Virus record (IMG/VR): IMGVR_UViG_3300047994_000350
Span: 1 to 44,706 of that record
Length of the DNA stretch: 44,706 bases
Strand: one strand, 5' to 3'
DNA from: a virus
The notes under the pieces were generated by a model. The model saw only the letters and a program-made list of their open reading frames with translations, did no database searches and had not been told where the DNA came from. Made by a program: the position numbers and the translations under genes. Below are positions 39,368 through 44,706 of the stretch, piece by piece (the stretch's first letter is position 1; each line of letters opens with the position of its first letter).

Positions 39368-39710
39368 CGGCGCCGACGAGCCCAGGCTGACGGACGCCAA
39401 CGCCGACCTCATGCAGCCGCTGCTCGCGCTTCTGCGGGAGTCCGACAAGGATCTCCCGACGAAGGTCGGCGTGCTCGTCGATGCGGCGGCCGCGCTGCTT
39501 GCGACGTCGGAGCGCCTGCGGCTGCCGTCGGAGCTGCGGGCGATCGCCGAGGAGATGCGCAAGCGGCTGATCCAGGCGACCCGGCTGCACATGGAGGCGC
39601 GCGACGCCCGAGCGGACGCCGCCACAAAACTGGCAGAGAGCGGCCTCACCGTCGAAGGCGTGACGAAGCCCGGCGCGGACGTCGTCAAATTCCCGGTGCG
39701 GACCGGCTGA
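39360..39710 (+). CDS. Hypothetical protein after integrase, 116 aa
   Basis: Begins MSDGADEPRLTDANADLMQP, mostly helical (LALLRESDKDLPTKVGVLVD, ELRAIAEEMRKRLIQATRLH), soluble, no motif. It overlaps the integrase stop by 8 bases, so it is translated with it. A role as a small excisionase-like or regulatory factor is conceivable from context but no HTH is visible. Confidence 0.6.
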   Translation: MSDGADEPRLTDANADLMQPLLALLRESDKDLPTKVGVLVDAAAALLATSERLRLPSELRAIAEEMRKRLIQATRLHMEARDARADAATKLAESGLTVEGVTKPGADVVKFPVRTG

Positions 39711-39789
39711 GCGCGATCGCTCCGTACGCCAGAATAGCGCCACGGCCGAAGCGGCCGGCGCCCTAAACGCCCGGATTTGCAGAACCCGA

Positions 39790-39810
39790 CCGCGGATCAC
39801 AACTCCGCGG
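39790..39810. repeat. Inverted repeat between integrase operon and second fibre set
   Basis: CCGCGGA (39790-39796) and TCCGCGG (39804-39810) flank a 7-base loop. The 193-base intergenic segment 39711-39903 otherwise holds no gene. It is a possible terminator remnant or part of an attachment site next to int; no arm-type repeats are obvious. Confidence 0.4.
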
Positions 39811-39903
39811 GTCAAAACCGCGAGCGGCGCGTCGCCGCGATCGCCGGCCTCGGCGCGACGCCGCTCATCCCCTTCACGCCTCGAACCGCCACGGAGAACC
39901 GTA

Positions 39904-40776
39904 ATGCCCGGTCTTAGCGACTACATGGCCGAGAACATGCTCAACTTCGAGACGGGCTGCGTTCCGATGCCGGCGTTGGCGTCGCGCTATCTCGCTCTCT
40001 TCACCGCGGCGCCGAACGACAGCGGCAGCGGCGGCACCGAAGTCTCGGGCGGTTCTTACGCGCGCGTTCAGGTCGCGGGTGCGCTCGCGGCGGCGGGTAG
40101 CTTCAGCACGTCGAGCACGACGATCGCCATGGGGAGCGCGGCGCCGGCGTGGATCGCGCCGGGCATGAACGTCTACGACCAGACAGCCGGCGCGCAGATC
40201 GGCACGGTCCAGAGCTATACCGGGACGACGCTGACCCTGACGGCGGCAGCCGCGCATGCCTCGTCGGGCGCCGCCGACACGCTGGTGTTCAGCGCCTTCC
40301 CGCAGGCCTCCGCCTCCAGCGGCTCCGAACCGTCGACGTCGCCGGCCAGCGTGACCAACGGGTCGGCCATCGCCTTCCCGGTGGCGACGGCCAACTGGGG
40401 CACGGTGGTCGGCTTCGGCCTCTATGACGCCCCGACCGGCGGCAACCTCATCACCTTCGACTACATCGGCGGCTACAAATGGTCGCCGTTCACCTGCTCG
40501 GCAGCGTCGCCGGGCGTGCTGAGCTGCACGGACCAGAGCTTCTCGAACGGGCAGCCTGCCGTCGTGACCGGGAAGTTCGGCGGCACGCTGCCGCCCACCG
40601 GCGGAAGCTGGTCCGGCGTCCTCACCGTCGCCGGCGTCGCGGGAAGCACCTTCAACCTCGGCGTCAACACGACGGGCGCGGGCGACGGCATGGTGCGCCC
40701 GCTCGTCGCGCAAAGCATCCCGTCCGGCATCGGGGCGTCCTTCGCGGCGAACACGTTGATCTTGACCGTCGCCTGA
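39904..40776 (+). CDS. Phage tail fibre-like virion protein, 290 aa
   Basis: Starts MPGLSDYMAENMLNFETGCV, with LALFTAAPNDSGSGGTEVSG and GSYARVQVAGALAAA, a conserved opening of phage fibre/virion proteins. It includes an inserted strand-rich segment (PAWIAPGMNVYDQTAGAQIG, TVQSYTGTTLTLTAAAA) and a C-terminal GWSGVLTVAGVAG-like strand region. It opens a second fibre operon downstream of the integrase region. Its relation to the first fibre set (26.7-30 kb) suggests host-range diversity. Confidence 0.8.
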   Translation: MPGLSDYMAENMLNFETGCVPMPALASRYLALFTAAPNDSGSGGTEVSGGSYARVQVAGALAAAGSFSTSSTTIAMGSAAPAWIAPGMNVYDQTAGAQIGTVQSYTGTTLTLTAAAAHASSGAADTLVFSAFPQASASSGSEPSTSPASVTNGSAIAFPVATANWGTVVGFGLYDAPTGGNLITFDYIGGYKWSPFTCSAASPGVLSCTDQSFSNGQPAVVTGKFGGTLPPTGGSWSGVLTVAGVAGSTFNLGVNTTGAGDGMVRPLVAQSIPSGIGASFAANTLILTVA

Positions 40777-40796
40777 AGGCCATCGGGGGATAGCCG

Positions 40797-42545
40797 GTGG
40801 CACTCTGGACGCCGCTCGACCTCTCTGCCGGAAAGCTGCTGTTCTATTACGACGCGACGATCAACGCGTCGCTGACCTATGCGACCGGCACCACGATCAG
40901 CGGGTGGGCGGACCAGGGCCCGAACGCCATCAATCTCAGCCAATCGACCACCGCGTATTTTCCGCAGGTCCAGAGCGGATCGGAGATCAACGGCAACCAA
41001 GCCGTCTTGATGGCGGCCTCAGAGTCGACGGGCGGCGGCCAGTTTCTTGAGGCCGCGACATCGCTGCCGGCGGCGTCGACTGTCAGCACCCTGTTTTGCG
41101 GCTCCATCCAATCGAACGGCACCTATGGCCGAATCTTCTCGCTGGCGCCCTCTGGCGGCGGGGAAGATTATGCCGCCGGGTTGTGCGTCTATCAGGAGCC
41201 CAGCGCGGAGCAGGTGACCGTCGCGGTCGGCGGCAACTTCGGCGGAAATATAAGCATAAGCGGCTACGGCACGCCGTTCCTCCTGCGCACCATGATCGAG
41301 GCCGGCAGCTACGAGCAGGTGCTCAACGGCACCAGCGCCGGGGTGAACAGCGTCACCTACACCGCGTTTGCCGCCAATCCGAAGATCGCGGTGGGCAATG
41401 ACGCCAGCTCGTCGACGGCGAGCTATGCGGTCGAAGCGCTCGTCGGGACGCTCGTCGGGTTCACCGGGACGACCACCAGCGACAATCAGATGCTGGAGGG
41501 CTGGGCCGCCTGGAAATTCGGCCTTCAGACGTCAAGCGGCGGGGTGCTGCCGTCCGGCCATCCCTACTACAGCGCGCCGCCGATGACGGGCGCGTCGACG
41601 GTTGCCCTTCAGGCGTCAGGCATTGTCTCCGCAAGGGGGAGCGCCACGGTTCGTGGCTCCGCCTTGATGGTCGCGACGGGAACGTCCCGCGGCGCATCGC
41701 AGGCCAGCGCGTCGTTTTCAGCGATGCTGTTCGGCCGCGTGTCGTCGCCTTCCGTTTCGCGCGCGACGATTGCCGGTCGCGCGGCTTTGACGGCGACCGC
41801 TGGCGCGCGATCGTCCCTGCGGGGCGCGCCAGCCTTTTGGGCCATGATCGCGGCGCGCTTCGGCGCGACTTCACGCGGCGCCGGTCAGCTCGGCGGGGTT
41901 TCCGCTCTCTCGGCGCGGGGCTCCGCCGCAGCCAGAGGCGTGGCGACGCTGAGCGCCGCCGCCAATCTGGTGGCGATGTCAGCGGCCTCCGGCTGCAGGA
42001 CCAGCGCGAGAGGCGCATTGTCGCTCGCTGCGGGCCTTGCGGCGCGCGTTCGCAGTTCTGCGGCCGGGCAGGGCGCCATAGCCGGGCGGGCGGCATTGAC
42101 GGGGCGCGCCAGAGCGACCAGCGCGGCGAAGGGACCGCTCACGGCAGCCGCCGAGCTCGTGGGCCTCGTCGCGAGGACGGGCTCGGTCGCGACGGCGCGG
42201 GCTTTCCTCTCCGTGGGCGCCGCGCTCTCCGGCCGTTCCTCGGCGACATCGGCGGCCGGCGCCGCACTCCGGGGCGTGGCGGCGCTCGCGGCGCGCTCGG
42301 CGTCGACGACGGCCGCGCGGGCGTCGCTTCGGGCCGCGTTGCCCTTGATCGCGCTCTCTGCGGCCTCTCGAGCGATGGCCACAGGGCGGAGCGCGGCTCT
42401 TCGTTTGTCCAAATTGATCGCCAGCATGCAGGTCACGGTGCAGGCCTCGTCTCTCGGCGCCACGACCGACGCGTCGTCGATAGGGGTCACCACGGACGCT
42501 GCCGTATCCCTCGAAATCGATGTTGAAGGATTGCCGGAATGCTGA
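40797..42545 (+). CDS. Repeat-rich tail fibre/adhesin-like protein, 582 aa
   Basis: Residues 1-250 form a lectin-like (concanavalin/laminin G type) domain with GWADQGPNAINLSQSTTAYF, LFCGSIQSNGTYGRIFSLAP and a family-typical ending. Residues about 265-545 are an Ala/Ser/Arg/Gly-rich array with repeats of about 20-22 residues (AALSGRSSATSAAGAALRGV, AALAARSASTTAARASLRAA), which probably form a beta-helix stalk. The C-terminus is short and neutral. GTG start follows GGGGG. It is probably a long receptor-binding fibre or adhesin. Confidence 0.75.
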   Translation: MALWTPLDLSAGKLLFYYDATINASLTYATGTTISGWADQGPNAINLSQSTTAYFPQVQSGSEINGNQAVLMAASESTGGGQFLEAATSLPAASTVSTLFCGSIQSNGTYGRIFSLAPSGGGEDYAAGLCVYQEPSAEQVTVAVGGNFGGNISISGYGTPFLLRTMIEAGSYEQVLNGTSAGVNSVTYTAFAANPKIAVGNDASSSTASYAVEALVGTLVGFTGTTTSDNQMLEGWAAWKFGLQTSSGGVLPSGHPYYSAPPMTGASTVALQASGIVSARGSATVRGSALMVATGTSRGASQASASFSAMLFGRVSSPSVSRATIAGRAALTATAGARSSLRGAPAFWAMIAARFGATSRGAGQLGGVSALSARGSAAARGVATLSAAANLVAMSAASGCRTSARGALSLAAGLAARVRSSAAGQGAIAGRAALTGRARATSAAKGPLTAAAELVGLVARTGSVATARAFLSVGAALSGRSSATSAAGAALRGVAALAARSASTTAARASLRAALPLIALSAASRAMATGRSAALRLSKLIASMQVTVQASSLGATTDASSIGVTTDAAVSLEIDVEGLPEC

Positions 42546-42832
42546 CGACCACGGTGCGCGGCAACGCTGTCGTCTTCACGGCGACGCCGGTCGACGCGAC
42601 GGGCGCGCCGACGACCCCGCAAGCTGTCGCCATCTATCTCGCCTATGGGCAGGGCGCGGTCCGGAAGGCGGAAGTCGCGATGACTCTCACCGGGGGGGTG
42701 TGGACCGGGACGTGGGACTCCGAGGGTGCTCCGGCCGGCGTGGTCTACTGGTCCGTGCGGGCCTCCAATCCGGACGCGGCCGAGGACGGGGAATTCACCT
42801 TGACGGCGAACCCGGCCAATCCCGGCCTGTAG
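42539..42832 (+). CDS. Small Ig-like structural protein, 97 aa
   Basis: The whole protein reads as one beta-sandwich (VRGNAVVFTATPVDATGAPT, AVAIYLAYGQGAVRKAEVAM, VWTGTWDSEGAPAGVVYWSV, GEFTLTANPANPGL). It resembles Ig-like or BppU-like accessory domains of tail fibres. It overlaps the adhesin gene by seven bases and is followed by a strong terminator, so it ends the fibre operon. Confidence 0.7.
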   Translation: MLTTTVRGNAVVFTATPVDATGAPTTPQAVAIYLAYGQGAVRKAEVAMTLTGGVWTGTWDSEGAPAGVVYWSVRASNPDAAEDGEFTLTANPANPGL

Positions 42833-42903
42833 CTGCTTCCGTTTTCGCGGCCGTGACCTTAGAGTTCGCATCGCACTGATACGCGTGACCCATCGCTTCC
42901 ATC

Positions 42904-42936
42904 GCCCCGCTGGCTTCGGCCAGCGGGGCTTTTTTG
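42904..42936 (+). terminator. Strong Rho-independent terminator of the fibre operon
   Basis: GCCCCGCTGGC (42904-42914) and GCCAGCGGGGC (42919-42929) form an 11-bp stem with a stable TTCG loop, followed by seven T. It is the strongest terminator in the window and ends the plus-strand virion transcription unit. The 286 bases between 42833 and 43118 hold no convincing gene apart from this element. Confidence 0.9.
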
Positions 42937-43092
42937 CGTTCTGGCACCGACCTCGCCGACGCTGTGCAGGCCCGACCACCGCTGAGGGCGACTCCCCATA
43001 TCGGCACGAAAGCGTCCTCTGGACGGTAGCCGCCGTTCTTCTTATGTTCCTATCGGGAGCCGGGGCACGCCGCGGCATCGGGAGATAAGGAC

Positions 43093-43122
43093 ATGCCAGC
43101 CTGCAGCGCGGCGTCGACATGA
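43093..43122 (+). CDS. Nine-codon leader frame overlapping next start
   Basis: AAGG precedes an ATG at 43093 that reads MPACSAAST and ends in TGA overlapping the ATG of the next gene. The only visible ribosome site of the 43119 gene lies before this frame. Translational coupling or an upstream regulatory peptide is possible; chance cannot be excluded. Confidence 0.3.
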   Translation: MPACSAAST

Positions 43123-43418
43123 CCACGTGGCCTCGCGGCGGCCGCCGGCCGGCGCTTCCCCACGACCCGGCGCCGGTCCTGCGCGCGCTGCGCGCCTGCC
43201 GCAGCGTCGCCACCGGTGTCTGCGCAGCGGTTGAGATTCGCGGCCCGGTCTATCTGCGCGCCGAGGCCGTGACCGCGGCGATCGACCTGCTGGCAGAGGC
43301 TCTGACGGGCATTCGCGACTATTTCCACGAGCCGGGCGGCGGCGCGCCCCCTGACGAGCGGGCGGAACAGGAGCGCCGGCGCGCGGTCGAACGCGGAGAC
43401 ATCCCATGGCCGAGGTGA
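43119..43418 (+). CDS. Hypothetical protein, 99 aa
   Basis: A helical, Arg/Ala-rich 99-residue protein (APVLRALRACRSVATGVCAA, VYLRAEAVTAAIDLLAEALT) with no motif. Start is ATG at 43119 within the ATGA overlap of the leader frame. It overlaps the next gene by 13 bases. Function unknown. Confidence 0.55.
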   Translation: MTTWPRGGRRPALPHDPAPVLRALRACRSVATGVCAAVEIRGPVYLRAEAVTAAIDLLAEALTGIRDYFHEPGGGAPPDERAEQERRRAVERGDIPWPR

Positions 43419-43618
43419 CCTACTTCGTCGCGCTGCCCTTCGTGCGCACGGACGACGGCGCGGCCGTGCGGCGCGCAGCGGCCCTGGCCTTGGTCCACGC
43501 CGGTGCGGTCGCCTTCACGCGCAGCGGCGACCCGGCGACCGGCGTCTTCGCCGATGCCGTTGTGCTGGCAAGCCATGGCTCTGTGCCCAGCGTCGACGAG
43601 CTGCTCGCGGCCGACTGA
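43406..43618 (+). CDS. Small hypothetical protein, 70 aa
   Basis: Begins MAEVTYFVALPFVRTDDGAA and has alternating strands and helices (ALALVHAGAVAFTRSGDPAT, GVFADAVVLASHGSVPSVDE). The composition and small size are like ferredoxin-fold regulators or phage accessory proteins, but nothing specific is recognised. It ends the plus-strand block; the SRAP gene is convergent. Confidence 0.55.
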   Translation: MAEVTYFVALPFVRTDDGAAVRRAAALALVHAGAVAFTRSGDPATGVFADAVVLASHGSVPSVDELLAAD

Positions 43619-43698
43619 CGCGCTTCACTTTTCGCCGCCAATCTTAGGGCTGAAAAACGGAAGTCGGATCGGCGCCCAGCAAGCCGTGGCGCGTTGAC

Positions 43699-44355
43699 TT
43701 ATATGTCAACAGCCGGCGCCGGATCGGAGCGCGCACCCCGGCTGACGATTTCGAGCGCGGCGTCCGGCAACGGCCGCTGTAGGGCGGCGGCCTCGGCCCA
43801 GGGCGCGCGGAGCCAGACGTCGTGCTCGTCTTCGCGAGTCAGGATCACCGGCATCGCTTTCGGATGGATCGGCGCGACGACGGCGTTCGGCGGGCAGGTG
43901 AGAAAGCCGAAGAGCCGGTGGTCGCCCGTGACCGGGTTGGCGAGCGTGCCGCGCGTGCCGCTCCAGTCGCACCAGATCCCGGCGAAGGCGAGCAGCGGCC
44001 GCGATGGGGCGCCGGCGAACCAGGTCGGCGTCTTGCGCGGCTTGGTGTCGGCATATTCGCAGAAGGCGGTGAAGGGAACGAGGCAGCGGTTCGCGGGCCC
44101 GAGCCAGCGGCGCCAGTGCGGGCTCGCCGTGTTGCGGATGTTGGTGACCGGCCGGCCGCCGGCGATCGCCGGGCCCGGCATGCCCCAGCGCATCATGACG
44201 AGTTCGCGGCCGGGCTCGGCTTGCCGCACCACCGGCGCCGCCTGGTCGGGAAAGATCGCGGGCAGCGCGGGGAGGTTGCCCGTCGCGTCATGCGCGACCG
44301 CGAAGAGCCGGCGGATGGCTTCCTGGTTGGTGGTGACGCTGTAGAGGTTGCACAT
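43699..44355 (-). CDS. SRAP/SOS response-associated peptidase (YedK/HMCES family), 218 aa
   Basis: All key residues are visible: Cys2 (MCNLYS), which becomes the N-terminal nucleophile and DNA-crosslinking residue after Met removal, Asn75 (NIRNTASP), Glu100 (FCEY), and His164 ([10 protein letters not shown]). The family binds abasic sites in single-stranded DNA and shields them until repair. Length is normal. It could be phage-borne, protecting DNA during infection, or a host gene at the prophage edge. It is convergent with the 43406 gene and its stop overlaps a small palindrome GTTGAC/GTCAAC (43693-43710). Confidence 0.93.
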   Translation of the reverse strand: MCNLYSVTTNQEAIRRLFAVAHDATGNLPALPAIFPDQAAPVVRQAEPGRELVMMRWGMPGPAIAGGRPVTNIRNTASPHWRRWLGPANRCLVPFTAFCEYADTKPRKTPTWFAGAPSRPLLAFAGIWCDWSGTRGTLANPVTGDHRLFGFLTCPPNAVVAPIHPKAMPVILTREDEHDVWLRAPWAEAAALQRPLPDAALEIVSRGARSDPAPAVDI

Positions 44356-44706
44356 GGCGGATTTGCCGGGCCGCGGTGGACAAGCTGTGTATTGGCGCGG
44401 CTGCAGGTATCGATCAAGCGCCGCGCACCCGGAGATCGGTTAGACGATCAGTCTGATACGCCTTTAGCAACAGTGAGCGTCAAATCAGACGTTAGACCAC
44501 CTATCCTATTGGCGCGGCTCATTCGTGCCATCCCTTCCTCTCCCACCAGCGTGCCTCGCGTGAATGGCGCGGCACCCGCCGCGGTCAGCAATGACAGTTG
44601 ATGGCGCAGCACGCGACGGCGGTCCCGGCGCAGATAATGCACGCCCAACTGGTCACGCCGCCCATGCAGGGGCCGACACATTGCGGCGCGTGCCGCTTTA
44701 TGCATT
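44356..44706. other. Non-coding, lower-GC terminal segment with short repeats
   Basis: No credible gene is seen. GTTAGAC occurs at 44439 and 44491 (direct), and GTCTGAT (44451) pairs with ATCAGAC (44484) as an inverted repeat. This cluster sits in DNA poorer in G+C than the genes. It may hold the SRAP promoter, an attachment site or a phage boundary. The window end truncates it. Confidence 0.45.

Noticed and set aside
42885-43088. 67-codon frame after the fibre operon
   Set aside because: It spans the strong terminator at 42904-42936 and has no recognisable pattern apart from one hydrophobic run.
43693-43710. GTTGAC/GTCAAC inverted repeat as an operator
   Set aside because: It overlaps the SRAP gene stop codon between convergent genes; more likely part of transcript ends than a promoter operator.
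44448-44705. 85-codon minus-strand frame at the right end
   Set aside because: Arg/His-rich, no ribosome site, overlaps the repeat cluster; it may be a truncated gene but there is no supporting evidence.

Overview
The window is a temperate tailed-phage genome or prophage from a high-GC alphaproteobacterium, most likely of the Rhizobiales/Hyphomicrobiales type. This is inferred from the roughly 70% G+C composition, a CtrA-family regulator (36246..37016) close to the chromosomal cell-cycle regulator of that class, a GcrA-like HTH protein, and small secreted and tail proteins typical of rhizobial phages. The virion looks like a mosaic. The head module has lambda order: Nu1-like and gpA-like terminase, gpW, portal, S49 protease with nested Nu3-like scaffold, decoration protein, gpE-like capsid, connector. 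The tail module is contractile and Mu-like: sheath gpL, tube gpM, frameshifted chaperones, tape measure, gpN, gpP, gp45, gp46, J/gp47, gp48, fibres.

Layout. 1-1.7 kb: a control region. Three minus-strand genes (one an XRE-type HTH) are read from a strong promoter whose spacer holds a perfect 17-bp palindrome. A small ribbon-helix-helix gene diverges from it, and a full CtrA consensus box lies just upstream of the HTH gene. A plus-strand TTGACA promoter followed by a terminator-like hairpin leads into the virion operon. 1.7-15 kb: small genes, a gpZ-like gene, a candidate cos region, terminase, a ParB-methyltransferase fusion, head genes and neck. 15.1-30.7 kb: contractile tail, baseplate and a first set of fibre genes, interrupted at 23.2 kb by a lower-GC membrane gene with its own terminator. 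30.7-36.2 kb: lysis and accessory genes (GH19-like endolysin, holin candidate, lipoprotein, CHAP-like hydrolase, glycosyltransferase, small membrane proteins). 36.2-39.7 kb: CtrA-like regulator, Dam-type adenine methylase, tyrosine integrase. 39.9-42.9 kb: a second set of fibre genes ending in a strong terminator. 43.1-44.4 kb: two small genes and a convergent SRAP-family gene. The last 350 bases are non-coding and rich in short repeats.

The most notable result is a possible cell-cycle-control circuit. The CtrA-like protein has glutamate (GAG) exactly where CtrA has its phospho-accepting Asp51. It also lacks the C-terminal Ala-Ala that marks CtrA for ClpXP. In Caulobacter those two changes together make an engineered, constitutively active and stable CtrA. 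The only full TTAA-N7-TTAA site I found lies in the phage control region. Together with two adenine methyltransferase-type genes and a GcrA-like protein, this suggests a phage that reads or imposes the host cell-cycle state. No replication genes (helicase, primase, polymerase), tRNAs or CRISPR arrays were seen, so the replication module is missing, host-supplied or outside the window.
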